Part shown: piece after piece, positions 10,451-20,007 of the stretch | Layout of the letters: each line of letters opens with the position of its first letter | How positions within the stretch are numbered: the first letter of the stretch is position 1 | NCBI RefSeq assembly: GCF_041435115.1 | Contig: NZ_CP108046.1 | Span: 7,998,001 to 8,062,000, forward strand | DNA: 64,000 bases | Source of the DNA: Streptomyces sp. NBC_00289 | GTDB lineage: Bacteria > Actinomycetota > Actinomycetes > Streptomycetales > Streptomycetaceae | Direction: 5' to 3' | Notes under the pieces: generated by a model | Seen by the model: the letters and a program-made list of their open reading frames with translations, nothing else | What the model was told of the DNA's origin: nothing | The model's database searches: none | Position numbers and translations under genes: made by a program

Positions 10451-11247
10451 CGCCCGGGTCGTCGTCCTTCATGGACTTCCTCTCCGAGCATCAGCCGGAG
10501 ATCCTGCCGGGCAACCGGCAACTGCCGCCCACCCAGGGCGTGATCGAGGCGCCGCACGGCACCACGATCGTCGCCGTCACCTTCCCGGGCGGTGTGGTGC
10601 TCGCGGGTGACCGTCGGGCCACCATGGGCAACGTCATCGCCCAGCGGGACATCGAGAAGGTCTTCCCGGCGGACGAGTACTCGGCCGTCGGTATCGCCGG
10701 CACCGCCGGTCTGGCCGTCGAGATGGTCAAGCTCTTCCAGCTGGAGCTGGAGCACTTCGAGAAGGTCGAGGGGGCGCAGCTCTCGCTGGAGGGCAAGGCG
10801 AACCGGCTGTCGACCATGATCCGTTCCAACCTCGGTATGGCCATGCAGGGTCTGGCCGTGGTTCCGCTCTTCGCCGGTTTCGACGTTGACCGGGCGAAGG
10901 GCCGCATCTTCTCCTACGACGTCACCGGCGGCCGTTCCGAGGAGCACTACTACGCCGCCACCGGTTCCGGCTCGATCTTCGCGCGCGGCGCCATGAAGAA
11001 GCTGTTCCGTGAGGATCTGACCGAGGACGAGGCCACGACGCTGGTCGTGCAGGCCCTCTACGACGCGGCGGACGACGACTCGGCGACCGGTGGTCCCGAT
11101 GTGGCCCGCCGGATCTACCCGATCGTCACCGTGATCACCGAGGGCGGCTTCCGTCGGCTCAACGACGACGAGTCCTCCGAGATCGCCCGCGCGATCCTGG
11201 AGCGGCGCCTGGAGCAGCCGGACGGCCCGCGGGCCGCACTGCTGTAG
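10402..11247 (+). CDS. prcB: 20S proteasome beta subunit PrcB
   Basis: Catalytic subunit of the bacterial 20S proteasome. 281 aa from GTG 10402, chosen because GGAAGGA lies 5 nt upstream and [16 protein letters not shown] is the normal start in the genus. The propeptide runs to G53. Autocleavage before T54 in HG|TTIVAV exposes the N-terminal threonine nucleophile. Conserved core motifs include [11 protein letters not shown] and [12 protein letters not shown]. It overlaps the HNH nuclease gene by 49 nt and is followed 60 bp later by prcA. Confidence 0.97.
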   Translation: MEANTRSTGRLPAAFLTPGSSSFMDFLSEHQPEILPGNRQLPPTQGVIEAPHGTTIVAVTFPGGVVLAGDRRATMGNVIAQRDIEKVFPADEYSAVGIAGTAGLAVEMVKLFQLELEHFEKVEGAQLSLEGKANRLSTMIRSNLGMAMQGLAVVPLFAGFDVDRAKGRIFSYDVTGGRSEEHYYAATGSGSIFARGAMKKLFREDLTEDEATTLVVQALYDAADDDSATGGPDVARRIYPIVTVITEGGFRRLNDDESSEIARAILERRLEQPDGPRAALL

Positions 11248-11307
11248 GCGATGGCCCGTTCTTATCCAGGTGGTCCAGTGACTTCGACAGAAAGGGACGG
11301 ATAACCG

Positions 11308-12054
11308 GTGTCGACGCCGTTCTATGTCTCACCCCAGCAGGCGATGGCGGACCGGGCGGAGTACGCCCGCAAGGGCATCGCCCGTGGCCGCAGCCTGGTC
11401 GTGCTGCAGTATGCCGACGGCATCGTGTTCGTCGGTGAGAACCCGTCCCGTGCGCTGCACAAGTTCAGCGAGATCTACGACCGGATCGGGTTCGCGGCCG
11501 CCGGCAAGTACAACGAGTACGAGAATCTGCGGATCGGTGGTGTGCGGTACGCCGACCTGCGGGGTTACACCTATGACCGGGACGATGTGACCGCTCGCGG
11601 TCTCGCCAACGTGTATGCGCAGACGTTGGGCACGATCTTCTCCTCGGCGGCCGAGAAGCCGTACGAGGTGGAGTTGGTGGTGGCCGAGGTCGGGGAGACG
11701 CCGGAGGGTGACCAGATCTACCGGTTGCCGCATGACGGGTCGATCGTCGACGAGCACGGTTCGGTCGCGGTCGGTGGTAATGCCGAGCAGATCAGCACGT
11801 ATCTGGATCAGCGGCACCAGGACGGTATGAGCCTCGCCGAGGGGCTCAGGCTGGCCGTTCAGGCGCTGTCCCGTGACACGAACGGCAGTGAGCGGGAGAT
11901 TCCCGCGGAGCGCCTGGAGGTCGCGGTGCTGGACCGTACGCGTCCGCAGCAGCGCAAGTTCAAGCGGATCGTCGGCGGGCAGTTGTCGCGGCTGCTGGAG
12001 GCGGGCGGTGCCGCCACCGAGGCCGAGAGCGCCGAGGAACCCGACGAGAAGTAG
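11308..12054 (+). CDS. prcA: 20S proteasome alpha subunit PrcA
   Basis: Outer-ring subunit that gates the proteolytic chamber and docks ARC. 248 aa from GTG 11308, preceded by AAAGGGACGG. The N-terminus [23 protein letters not shown] forms the gate, with [19 protein letters not shown] after it. The end is acidic (EEPDEK). A strong bidirectional hairpin (12071-12102) separates it from the convergent LacI gene. Confidence 0.97.
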   Translation: MSTPFYVSPQQAMADRAEYARKGIARGRSLVVLQYADGIVFVGENPSRALHKFSEIYDRIGFAAAGKYNEYENLRIGGVRYADLRGYTYDRDDVTARGLANVYAQTLGTIFSSAAEKPYEVELVVAEVGETPEGDQIYRLPHDGSIVDEHGSVAVGGNAEQISTYLDQRHQDGMSLAEGLRLAVQALSRDTNGSEREIPAERLEVAVLDRTRPQQRKFKRIVGGQLSRLLEAGGAATEAESAEEPDEK

Positions 12055-12070
12055 CCCATCCCGCTCTTCA

Positions 12071-12102
12071 TGTGCCCCGGCCGGCTCTGCGGCCGGGGCA
12101 CA
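12071..12102. terminator. Bidirectional terminator between prcA and the LacI gene
   Basis: A perfect 13-bp stem (arms 12071-12083 and 12090-12102, 6-nt loop) in the 54-bp gap between convergent genes. Confidence 0.8.
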
Positions 12103-12108
12103 GGCGTC

Positions 12109-13125
12109 TCAGGAGGGGCTGGGGGGTGCCGTGGAGCCCCTGACGACGAGTTCGACGGGGATGTCTCCGGCCTGCGGTGTACGGCCGTCCAGGACGGCCA
12201 GGAGGGCGTGCATGCCGCGTTCGCCGAAGAGCTCGGCGTCGAGGCGCACGGTGGTGAGTTCCGGGTCGAGCGCGGTGGCCAGAGCGAGGTCGTCCAGGCC
12301 GGTCACGGAGAGGTCGTCGGGGACGCGGAGACCGAGGCGTCGGGCCGCCTTGTAGGCGCCGGCGGCGAGTTTGTCGTCGTCGCAGACGAGGGCGGTGGGC
12401 CGGGGGCCGGGCTGGGCGAGGGCCGTCTCGGTGGCGGCGAGGGCGCCGTCGATGGAGATGGGGGCGCGGGCGGTGCGGATCGAGGTGCCGGGGACGGCGG
12501 CGATGCGTGCGACCAGCTCGTGGGCGCGTACGTCGAAGGTCCAGGAAGGTACGTCGGCGGCCAGGTGCAGGAAGCGCCGGTGTCCGAGGCCGAGGAGGTG
12601 GTCGGCGACCTGGCGGACGCCGTCGGTGATGTCCAGGTTGACGGTGGCCGCGCCGAGGCTGCCCTCGGGGTCGCTGTCGAGCATGACGAGGGGCAGCTGG
12701 TCGCCGCGGATGGCACTGAGGGCGTCGGCTGCCATGGAGGAGGCGATGACGCCGTCGAGGGCGGCCTGGGCGGAGGCGAAGGGGTCGCGGGCGGGGCCGA
12801 TGCCTTCGGGGGAGGGGTAGAGGACGACTCCGAAGCCATGTGCGGCGGCGACGCGGGCCGCGCCGGTGTAGACGCCGGCGAAGAACTCGGTCGTCAGTGC
12901 GGGGACGACGAGGAGCACGGTGCGGGTGCGGCCGAGGCGTAGGTTGCGGGCGGCGAGGTTGGGGCGGTAGCCGAGGTCGCGTGCGGCTTCCCGGACGCGT
13001 TCGGCGGTGGTCTCGGAGACGCGCCCGCGCCATTTGTCGCCGAGGACCAGGGAGACGGCGGCCTGGGAGACGCCGGCGGCCTGGGCGACGTCACGGCTCG
13101 TGGGGCGGGTGCTGCCTCGTGCCAC
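12109..13125 (-). CDS. LacI-family transcriptional regulator
   Basis: 338 aa. N-terminal helix-turn-helix (TSRDVAQAAGVSQAAVSLVL), then the hinge DLGYRPNLAARNL and a periplasmic-binding-protein-like sensor domain (TVLLVVPALTTEFFAGVYTGA). Start GTG 13125 with AGGAG upstream; longer in-frame starts run into the divergent promoter. The divergent neighbour is an MFS transporter, so it probably controls that gene and itself. The ligand is unknown; the family usually binds sugars or nucleosides. Confidence 0.9.
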   Translation of the reverse strand: MARGSTRPTSRDVAQAAGVSQAAVSLVLGDKWRGRVSETTAERVREAARDLGYRPNLAARNLRLGRTRTVLLVVPALTTEFFAGVYTGAARVAAAHGFGVVLYPSPEGIGPARDPFASAQAALDGVIASSMAADALSAIRGDQLPLVMLDSDPEGSLGAATVNLDITDGVRQVADHLLGLGHRRFLHLAADVPSWTFDVRAHELVARIAAVPGTSIRTARAPISIDGALAATETALAQPGPRPTALVCDDDKLAAGAYKAARRLGLRVPDDLSVTGLDDLALATALDPELTTVRLDAELFGERGMHALLAVLDGRTPQAGDIPVELVVRGSTAPPSPS

Positions 13126-13167
13126 CGTGGGTCTGCTCCTTCGTATGGACGGGTGAACAGCGCACAT

Positions 13168-13198
13168 GGTACGTATGACGGAGGTAGTTATACGTAAA
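13168..13198. promoter_or_regulatory. Candidate LacI-type operator pair between divergent genes
   Basis: Two TACGTA palindromes with central CpG (in 13170-13176 and 13190-13196) lie about two helical turns apart. Together they form an inverted repeat, TACGTAT and ATACGTA, in the 118-bp gap between the LacI gene and the MFS gene. This fits a site for the adjacent regulator; no experimental match is claimed. Confidence 0.5.
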
Positions 13199-13243
13199 AC
13201 CTCATGCGTCATCGCAGCGGGCCGACAGCGTGGAAGGGCGGAC

Positions 13244-14503
13244 ATGGCCGCGGGATACCTGGAGATCCTCAGGGCGAGGCATGCCACCAGGCTGCTGGTG
13301 GGCACGCTCGTGGGCCGCCTGCCGAACGCCACCGCCGCGATCGCGATCGTGCTGTTCGTCCGTGCGGAGGGCGGCTCCTACAGCCTCGCCGGAGGCCTGG
13401 CGGCCACGTACGGGGTCGCCAACGCCGTGGGGCAGCCCGTGCTGGGGCGGCTCGTCGACCTGTACGGGCAGCCACGCGTGCAGTTGCCCGCCGCGGTGCT
13501 GTCGGCTCTGGCGATGACCGCCTTCGCGTTCGCGGGCACCGATCCGCTGCCGCTCGCCCATGCCTGCGTGGCGGCCGCGGGCCTCTTCACGCCGCCGCTG
13601 GAGGGCGGCCTGCGGGCGCTGTGGCCCGGTGTCCTGCGCGAGGAGGGCCAGGTCCACACGGCGTACGCGATGGATGCCGTGGCGCAGGAAGTGATGTTCA
13701 CCGTCGGGCCGTTGCTGGTGACGTTGTGCGCGTCGGTGTGGTCGGCCCAGGCCGCCCTGCTCGTGCTGAGCGTCATCGGGGTCCTCGGCGCGCTGTCCGT
13801 GGTGCTCTCGCCGCCCTCGCGGGCGTGGCGGTCGGCTCCGCGTGAGGCGCACTGGCTCGGTGCGCTGCGCTCGCCCGGACTCCTCGCTCTGCTCGGGGCG
13901 TTCCTCTTCGTCGGGATGGCGCTGGGTTCCATCACGGTCGCCTCCGTCCCGTACGCCGACGACAACGGCGGGGACGCGGTGTACGGCTGGCTGATGGCGG
14001 CCGTGGGCCTGGGCGCGCTCATCGGCGGGCTGTTCTACGGGGCGCGGCGGTGGACCGGTGAGCCGGCGCGGCGACTGCAGGCCCTGGTGGCCCTTCTGGC
14101 GGTGTGTTACCTGCCGCTGACGCTGATGCCGGGCGCGGTCGCCATGACGCTGCTGGCGGTCCTGGCGGGTGTCTTCCTGGCGCCCGCCATCGCGTGTGCC
14201 TTCGTTCTGGTCGACCGTCACGCGCCGGCCGGGACGGTCACCGAGGCGTTCTCGTGGCTCGTGACGACGTTCACCGTGGGCGCGTCGGTGGGAACGGGCC
14301 TGGCCGGGCCCGTCGTGGAGGCGGGCGGGGCCCTGTGGGGCTTCGTCGTGCCGGGTGTCGCGGGGGGCGTGTCCCTGCTGGTTCTGCTGGCCACCGGAAG
14401 GGTCCTCGCAGCTCCCGCCGGGCGGGCGGTGGTTGCGGCTTCATCGGAAAATGATCCAAACCGTGCTGTCGAACCCCGTTTGCGGTCAGGGGATCGGGCG
14501 TAA
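13244..14503 (+). CDS. MFS transporter
   Basis: 419 aa, with about 12 hydrophobic segments, starting at ATG 13244 (MAAGYLEILRARHATRLL). The family exports or imports small molecules using the proton gradient; the substrate is not evident. It is divergent from the LacI regulator and ends 9 bp before pafA, so pafA may be partly transcribed from this promoter. The LacI/MFS pair is an insertion into the otherwise conserved proteasome-pafA order. Confidence 0.88.
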   Translation: MAAGYLEILRARHATRLLVGTLVGRLPNATAAIAIVLFVRAEGGSYSLAGGLAATYGVANAVGQPVLGRLVDLYGQPRVQLPAAVLSALAMTAFAFAGTDPLPLAHACVAAAGLFTPPLEGGLRALWPGVLREEGQVHTAYAMDAVAQEVMFTVGPLLVTLCASVWSAQAALLVLSVIGVLGALSVVLSPPSRAWRSAPREAHWLGALRSPGLLALLGAFLFVGMALGSITVASVPYADDNGGDAVYGWLMAAVGLGALIGGLFYGARRWTGEPARRLQALVALLAVCYLPLTLMPGAVAMTLLAVLAGVFLAPAIACAFVLVDRHAPAGTVTEAFSWLVTTFTVGASVGTGLAGPVVEAGGALWGFVVPGVAGGVSLLVLLATGRVLAAPAGRAVVAASSENDPNRAVEPRLRSGDRA

Positions 14504-14512
14504 TGTTCACTC

Positions 14513-15874
14513 ATGGACCGCCGCATTTTCGGGCTGGAGAACGAGTACGGCGTCACGTGCACGTTCAGGGGACAGCGCCGCCTGTCGCCTGACGAGGTGG
14601 CGCGGTACCTCTTCCGCCGTGTCGTGTCATGGGGCCGTAGCAGCAATGTCTTTCTGCGAAACGGCGCCCGGCTTTATCTCGACGTGGGCTCACATCCGGA
14701 ATACGCCACACCCGAATGTGACAACGTGACGGAACTCGTCACCCACGACAAGGCCGGCGAGCGCATTCTCGAAGGACTCCTGGTGGACGCCGAACGACGC
14801 CTGCACGAGGAAGGAATCGCGGGCGACGTCTACCTCTTCAAGAACAACACCGACTCGGCGGGAAACTCCTACGGGTGCCACGAGAACTACCTCGTCGCCC
14901 GGCACGGGGAGTTCTCCCGGCTCGCCGACATCCTGATTCCGTTCCTCGTCACGAGGCAGCTGCTGTGCGGTGCCGGCAAGGTGCTGCAGACCCCTCGCGG
15001 GGCGGTGTACTGCGTCAGTCAGCGTGCCGAGCACATCTGGGAGGGCGTCTCCTCGGCGACGACCCGTTCGAGGCCGATCATCAACACGCGCGACGAGCCG
15101 CACGCGGACGCCGAGCGCTATCGCCGCCTGCATGTCATCGTGGGCGACTCGAACATGTCCGAGACGACCATGCTGCTCAAGGTCGGCGCCACCGACCTGG
15201 TGCTGCGCATGATCGAGGCGGGCACGGTGATGCGCGACCTGACCCTGGAGAACCCGATCCGGGCGATCCGCGAGGTCAGTCACGACATCACGGGCCGGCG
15301 CAAGGTGCGTCTGGCCAGTGGCCGCGAGGCCTCCGCGCTGGAGGTGCAGCGCGAGTACTACGAGAAGGCCGTGGACTTCGTGGAGCGGCGTGGCATCCGC
15401 ACCGGCGTCGTCGACCAGGTCCTGGAGCTGTGGGGCCGCACGCTGGACTCGATCGAGGCCGAGGACCTCGACCGGATCGGCACCGAGATCGACTGGGTGA
15501 TGAAGTACAAGCTCATCGAGCGGTACCGGGCCAAGCACAACATGACCATGTCCCATCCGCGGGTCGCGCAGATAGACCTCGCGTATCACGACATTCACCG
15601 CCGTCGTGGTCTGTACTACCTTCTGGAGAGGAAGGGTCAAGCCGCCCGGATCTGCAATGACATGAAGATCTTCGAGGGCAAATCGGTTCCGCCGCAGACC
15701 ACTCGGGCCAGGCTGCGCGGCGACTTCATCCGCAGGGCCCAGGAACAGCGCCGCGACTTCACGGTCGACTGGGTCCACCTCAAGCTCAACGACCAGGCTC
15801 AGCGCACGGTCTTGTGCAAGGACCCGTTCCGTTCCGTGGACGACCGGGTGGAGAAGCTGATCGCCGGAATGTGA
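14513..15874 (+). CDS. pafA: PafA, Pup ligase
   Basis: Glutamine-synthetase-like ligase that uses ATP to activate the C-terminal Glu of Pup and joins it to substrate lysines. 453 aa, normal length. The start [16 protein letters not shown] carries the catalytic Glu segment; [16 protein letters not shown] and [20 protein letters not shown] are shared with Dop. It lies 9 bp after the MFS gene, with two hairpins after its stop. Mycobacteria place it directly before pafBC; here two FKBP genes lie between. Confidence 0.97.
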   Translation: MDRRIFGLENEYGVTCTFRGQRRLSPDEVARYLFRRVVSWGRSSNVFLRNGARLYLDVGSHPEYATPECDNVTELVTHDKAGERILEGLLVDAERRLHEEGIAGDVYLFKNNTDSAGNSYGCHENYLVARHGEFSRLADILIPFLVTRQLLCGAGKVLQTPRGAVYCVSQRAEHIWEGVSSATTRSRPIINTRDEPHADAERYRRLHVIVGDSNMSETTMLLKVGATDLVLRMIEAGTVMRDLTLENPIRAIREVSHDITGRRKVRLASGREASALEVQREYYEKAVDFVERRGIRTGVVDQVLELWGRTLDSIEAEDLDRIGTEIDWVMKYKLIERYRAKHNMTMSHPRVAQIDLAYHDIHRRRGLYYLLERKGQAARICNDMKIFEGKSVPPQTTRARLRGDFIRRAQEQRRDFTVDWVHLKLNDQAQRTVLCKDPFRSVDDRVEKLIAGM

Positions 15875-15879
15875 GCAAT

Positions 15880-15939
15880 GCGTTCCGGGGCGCCTTCCGG
15901 AACGCAACGCGGGCGCCGTACGTTTCCCGTACGGCGCCC
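15880..15939 (+). terminator. Tandem hairpins after pafA
   Basis: A 9-bp stem (15880-15888 with 15897-15905) is followed by a perfect 12-bp stem (15911-15922 with 15928-15939, 5-nt loop). Confidence 0.8.
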
Positions 15940-16001
15940 TTCGCACGCCGTAGAGTTGCGCGGACGCCATCATCAAGATCGACCGATACGAGGCTTTCAC
16001 C

Positions 16002-17018
16002 GTGCGCCGACGCTCACTTCTCATCGCCGTACCCGCAGGACTGGTCACGATCGCCGGATGCGGCGATGACAAGAAGGACTCGAGCAAGGCCAGCGACAGC
16101 GCCTCGCCGTCACCCTCCGCCTCGGCCACGTCAGCGGCACCGCCGCCGAAGATCGTCGACGGACCGGTGCCGGCCATCACCGCGGGGACGAAGTTCGACG
16201 AGAAGCCGACGGTGGCCAAGGGCAGCGGCGATCCGTCGAAGAACCTCGCGGTGAAGACGGTCATCGCGGGCAGCGGGCGGGCGGTGGCGGAGGGCGACTA
16301 CATCCAGGCGAACTACCTCGGCCAGATCTGGTCGACGGCGAAGGTCTTCGACAACTCCTACGACCGCAACGCCCCGCTGGTCCTCCAGCTCGCGCAGGGC
16401 AGCATCATCGACGGCTGGCGCTACGGCCTGGCCGGCCGGAAGGTGGGCAGCCGCGTCGAGATGGCCATTCCGCCGACCTGGGGATACGGCACGCAGGGCA
16501 ACGCCCAGGCGGGCATCAAGGGCACCGACACGCTCGTCTTCGTGATCGACATCCAGGACGCGTTCAACGCCAAGAGCTCCGCCAAGGGCAAGACCGTCGC
16601 CCAGGACGACGCGGACCTGCCGAAGGTGGGTACCAACACCGACGGCAAGGCGCCCTCGATCGAGGTTCCCAAGGCCGACGCGCCGACGAAACTCGTGTCG
16701 AACTACGTCCTGGAGGGCGACGGCGCGCCCGTGAAGGCGGACCAGACGGTCCTCGTGCAGTTCAAGGGCGTGGTCTGGGACAGCGGCAAGGAGTTCGAGT
16801 CGACGTACACCCGCAAGCAGCTCAGCTCCTTCTCCCTGACGCAGATGCAGCAGCTGGTCAAGGGTCTGGCGGAGGGGCTGGAGGGCAAGAAGGTGGGCAG
16901 CCGGGTGCTGTTGGTGATGCCCCCGAAGCTCGGGTACGGGGACAACCCGCCGACGGGCGGCGCTATCAAGAAGGACTCCACGCTGGTGTTCTCCGTCGAC
17001 ATCCTGGCCGCGATGTGA
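16002..17018 (+). CDS. Lipoprotein with two FKBP-type peptidyl-prolyl isomerase domains
   Basis: 338 aa from GTG 16002. The signal peptide ends in a lipobox (VTIAGC, Cys near residue 20), predicting anchoring to the outer face of the membrane, followed by an Asp/Ser/Ala linker. Two FKBP domains (about residues 85-185 and 225-338) each carry the sequence around IIDGWRYGLAGRKVGSR or LVKGLAEGLEGKKVGSR, and a GYG loop. It should catalyse proline isomerisation of exported proteins. It precedes a cytoplasmic FKBP by 58 bp. Confidence 0.92.
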   Translation: MRRRSLLIAVPAGLVTIAGCGDDKKDSSKASDSASPSPSASATSAAPPPKIVDGPVPAITAGTKFDEKPTVAKGSGDPSKNLAVKTVIAGSGRAVAEGDYIQANYLGQIWSTAKVFDNSYDRNAPLVLQLAQGSIIDGWRYGLAGRKVGSRVEMAIPPTWGYGTQGNAQAGIKGTDTLVFVIDIQDAFNAKSSAKGKTVAQDDADLPKVGTNTDGKAPSIEVPKADAPTKLVSNYVLEGDGAPVKADQTVLVQFKGVVWDSGKEFESTYTRKQLSSFSLTQMQQLVKGLAEGLEGKKVGSRVLLVMPPKLGYGDNPPTGGAIKKDSTLVFSVDILAAM

Positions 17019-17076
17019 CCTGCCGGGTCTGTAAGACTGTCCGCGTTGCCTTTCGTACACAAGCAGGAGTCACCAC

Positions 17077-17448
17077 GTGAGCATCGAGAAGCCCGAGATC
17101 GACTTCCCGGGCGGCGAGCCCCCGGCCGACCTCGAGATCAAGGACATCTGGGAGGGCGAGGGCGCCGAGGCGACCGCCGGTCAGACCGTCACCGTCCACT
17201 ACGTGGGCGTGGCCTTCAGCACCGGCGAGGAGTTCGACGCCAGCTGGAACCGTGGCACCCCGTTCCGCTTCCCGCTGGGCGGCGGCCGGGTCATCCAGGG
17301 CTGGGACCTCGGCGTTCAGGGCATGAAGGTCGGCGGCCGGCGCCAGCTGACCATCCCCGCCCACCTCGCCTACGGCAACCAGAGCCCGACCCCGGCGATC
17401 AAGCCCGGCGAGACCCTGATCTTCGTCGTCGACCTGCTCGGGGTCTGA
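17077..17448 (+). CDS. Cytoplasmic FKBP-type peptidyl-prolyl cis-trans isomerase
   Basis: 123 aa, one complete FKBP domain with no signal peptide. GTG 17077 follows CAGGAG. Typical residues are TVTVHYVGVAFSTGEEFDASW, VIQGWDLGVQGMKVGGRRQL and the final ETLIFVVDLLGV. It lies between the FKBP lipoprotein and pafB; a terminator (17536-17561) separates it from pafB. This small FKBP is the relative of the FK506-binding protein purified from streptomycetes. Confidence 0.94.
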   Translation: MSIEKPEIDFPGGEPPADLEIKDIWEGEGAEATAGQTVTVHYVGVAFSTGEEFDASWNRGTPFRFPLGGGRVIQGWDLGVQGMKVGGRRQLTIPAHLAYGNQSPTPAIKPGETLIFVVDLLGV

Positions 17449-17535
17449 TCGTCGTACAGGAGTCGTAAGTGATCACCTAGCGGTCGGAACCTCGTACGAC
17501 GTCCGTACGGGATCCGGTCGGACCCGATCACCAGT

Positions 17536-17561
17536 GGCCCATGCCCGCCCGGGCGTGGGCC
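17536..17561 (+). terminator. Terminator between the FKBP gene and pafB
   Basis: An 11-bp stem with one T-G pair (17536-17546 with 17551-17561, 4-nt loop) is followed by CTCGGCTTTT, close to a classical intrinsic terminator. Confidence 0.85.
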
Positions 17562-17635
17562 CTCGGCTTTTGCCCGGCCACTTCGGAGCGGTACGGTCAA
17601 CGATCGTAAGCACCATAGGGAGGCGAAGGGCGTCG

Positions 17636-18589
17636 ATGGCCATTGCCAAGGCCGAGCGACTGATGAACCTGGCGCTGTGTCTGCTCGGAACGCGCCGGCC
17701 GCTCAGCAAGCGTGAGCTGCGCGAGTCCATTGAGGCCTACCTCGAAGCGGGCAGCGACGACTCCTTCAACCGCATGTTCGAGCGGGACAAGGACGACCTG
17801 CGGGAACTGGGACTCGTGATCGAGACCGTCGAGAACCTGGACGGCGAGGTCGGCTACCTGGCGCGCCGCGACAGCAACCGCCTCCCGCCGGTCACCCTCG
17901 ACGCCGAGGAGGCCGCCGCCCTCGGCCTGGCCGCCAAGGTGTGGCAGCAGGCCCGGCTGGCCGGCGCGGCCAGCGGCGCGCTGCAGAAGCTGCGGGCGGC
18001 GGGGCTGCCCGAGGACTTCGACCCGTCCGAGGCACATGGCGCCCTCGAACCGCGCATCCCGGTGCACGAGGCGGCGTTCGAGCCGCTGATGCTGGCCTGC
18101 CGTGACCGCCGGCCGGTGGTCTTCGACTACCGCAAGGCGAACGCCGCCCAGCCCGAGCCCCGGCATGTCGAGCCGTGGGCCCTGGAGTGCTGGCGCGGGA
18201 CCTGGTACCTCGCCGGCTGGGACCGTGACCGCGGCGCCGAGCGGGTGTTCCGGCTGTCGCGCATCACCGGGAAGGTGCGCTCGCGCGGCGCCCGGTTCAC
18301 CGCCCCGGTTCCCGACGTGGTCACGGTCCGCGAGACCGTCGCGAGCTGGGCGGGGGAGACCGCCGACCGCTCGGCGCTGATCCGGCTGCGCAGGGACGCG
18401 GGGTACCCGCTGCGGGCGAAGGCCACCGCGGTGCGGGCGTTGGGGGACGGCTGGGACGAGCTGGAGATCCCGTACGGACACGGGCTCGACGCCTGGCTGG
18501 TGGAGTTCGGGCCGGACGTGGTGGTCCTGGAACCCGCCGAACTGCGGGCCGACGTGCTGGACCGGCTGCGTGCCGTGGCCAAGGGCTGA
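17636..18589 (+). CDS. pafB: PafB, WYL-domain transcription activator subunit
   Basis: 317 aa from ATG 17636 (MAIAKAERLMNLALCLLG). N-terminal winged helix, then a WYL domain (VVFDYRKAN...WALECWRGTWYLAGWD...FRLSRI, about residues 160-225) and a C-terminal WCX domain. With PafC it forms the activator of the LexA/RecA-independent DNA-damage regulon in mycobacteria; single-stranded DNA is thought to be sensed through the WYL domain. pafC starts 18 bp downstream. Despite the name (proteasome accessory factor), it is not part of the degradation machinery. Confidence 0.95.
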   Translation: MAIAKAERLMNLALCLLGTRRPLSKRELRESIEAYLEAGSDDSFNRMFERDKDDLRELGLVIETVENLDGEVGYLARRDSNRLPPVTLDAEEAAALGLAAKVWQQARLAGAASGALQKLRAAGLPEDFDPSEAHGALEPRIPVHEAAFEPLMLACRDRRPVVFDYRKANAAQPEPRHVEPWALECWRGTWYLAGWDRDRGAERVFRLSRITGKVRSRGARFTAPVPDVVTVRETVASWAGETADRSALIRLRRDAGYPLRAKATAVRALGDGWDELEIPYGHGLDAWLVEFGPDVVVLEPAELRADVLDRLRAVAKG

Positions 18590-18607
18590 GGGGGAACGGA
18601 CAACACA

Positions 18608-19651
18608 GTGGCAGGCAAACCGGTCAGGCCCACGAACGCCATCGACCAGACCCGGCGGATGCTCTCGCTGGTGACCTATCTGCGGGAGCGCCCGGGGGCG
18701 AAGGTCGAGGACGTCGCCCGCGCCTTCGGGATCACCGAGGACGAGCTGGTCTCCGACCTCGACGTGCTGCCCATGTGCGGCACCAGCTTCCGCGGCGGCG
18801 ACCTGCTCGACATCGACACGGACGGCGAGCGCATCTGGTGGCACAACCCCGACGACGTGGCGGAGCCGCTGAGGCTCGCCGCGGACGAGGCGACCGCGCT
18901 GCTGGTGGCCGCCCGCGCGGTGTCCACCCTGCCCGGTCTGCGTGAGAGCGACCGGCAGGCGCTGCTGCGCGCCACCGCCAAGGTGGAGGCCGCGGCCGGC
19001 GAACAGGCCGGCGCGAGCTCCCGGCTGTCGGTGACCTTCGAGTCCGAGGGCGGTGTCTTCGCCGACGTCGACCGGGCCATCTCCGAGCGGCGCCGCCTGT
19101 GGATCCGCTACTACTCGCCCGCCCGCGACGAGCTCACCGAGCGCGAGATCGACCCGATCCGCCTCGTCAGCGTCGGGCACACCTACGTCGAGGCCTGGTG
19201 CCGCCGCTCCGAGGCGCGCCGCACGTTCCGGCTCGACCGGGTCGCCGAGATCAAGATCCTCGACGAGCCGTCCGCGCCGCCCCAGGTCGAGCTGCGGGAC
19301 CTGTCCGAAGCCCTGGTGCAGCCCGCCGCCGAGGACCCGGAGGTCGTCGTCGAGGTCGGCCCGGGGGGCCGCTGGGTCGCCGAGTACTACCCGCACGACA
19401 GTGCGGATGAGCTTCCCGACGGCGGGCTGCGTATCACCCTGCGGACCCCGGATCCGGCGTCCCTGAAGCGGCTGGCGCTGCGGCTGGGGCGCGAGGGCCG
19501 GATCGTGTCGCCGCGCGGCCTCGCCGACAGCGCCCGCGAGGCGGCCCGGGAGGCGCTGGCGGCGTACGACGACGGGGTCGAGCCGCGCGGCGACCACGGC
19601 GTTCGCGCGGTGACCGAGGGGCAGTACGACAGGCAGGAGCAGGCGCTGTGA
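18608..19651 (+). CDS. pafC: PafC, WYL-domain transcription activator subunit
   Basis: 347 aa from GTG 18608. Same layout as PafB: winged helix (about residues 10-75), WYL domain (LWIRYYSPARDEL...TYVEAWCRRSEARRTFRLDRV, about 160-215) and C-terminal WCX domain. It acts together with PafB at RecA-NDp promoters, matches to which lie upstream of the helicase (22.5 kb) and of the RecB-like nuclease (1.7 kb). Its stop overlaps the next start by 4 nt (GTGA). Confidence 0.95.
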   Translation: MAGKPVRPTNAIDQTRRMLSLVTYLRERPGAKVEDVARAFGITEDELVSDLDVLPMCGTSFRGGDLLDIDTDGERIWWHNPDDVAEPLRLAADEATALLVAARAVSTLPGLRESDRQALLRATAKVEAAAGEQAGASSRLSVTFESEGGVFADVDRAISERRRLWIRYYSPARDELTEREIDPIRLVSVGHTYVEAWCRRSEARRTFRLDRVAEIKILDEPSAPPQVELRDLSEALVQPAAEDPEVVVEVGPGGRWVAEYYPHDSADELPDGGLRITLRTPDPASLKRLALRLGREGRIVSPRGLADSAREAAREALAAYDDGVEPRGDHGVRAVTEGQYDRQEQAL

Positions 19652-19941
19652 ACGAGTCGTCGACGGCCGGGGTGCGGGGCATGACGGTGGCGGACGCGTT
19701 CTCCGGGATGAGAGGCGTGACCCCCGTGGTGTTCAAGGCGGGCTGCCCGGACTGCCGGGGCCGCTTCGAGCTGGCCGCGGGCGCCCTGCGGCTGGTCATC
19801 GGCGCCACGAGCCGCACCACCTTCTACTCCTTCACCTGCCCCGACTGCGGCGCGGCCGTCCGCAAGCCGGCCGGTGAGCGGGTCGTCGAGCTGCTCACCG
19901 GCGGCGGCGTCAGCACCCTGCGGCTGCACTCCGCGGTGTAG
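19648..19941 (+). CDS. Small zinc-ribbon protein of unknown function
   Basis: 97 aa, GTG 19648, overlapping the pafC stop by 4 nt, so it is translationally coupled to pafBC. Two CxxC pairs (CPDCRGRFEL and CPDCGAAVRKP), about 35 residues apart, look like a zinc ribbon. No catalytic motif is seen. Coupling to pafC suggests a role near the DNA-damage regulator, but this is inference. Confidence 0.8.
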   Translation: MNESSTAGVRGMTVADAFSGMRGVTPVVFKAGCPDCRGRFELAAGALRLVIGATSRTTFYSFTCPDCGAAVRKPAGERVVELLTGGGVSTLRLHSAV

Positions 19942-20007
19942 CACCCGGCGCCGCGGGTGCGGCGGGCGGCTGCGCCCCGGCCCCGGGGACGGTCTAGGCT
20001 CGGCGCC

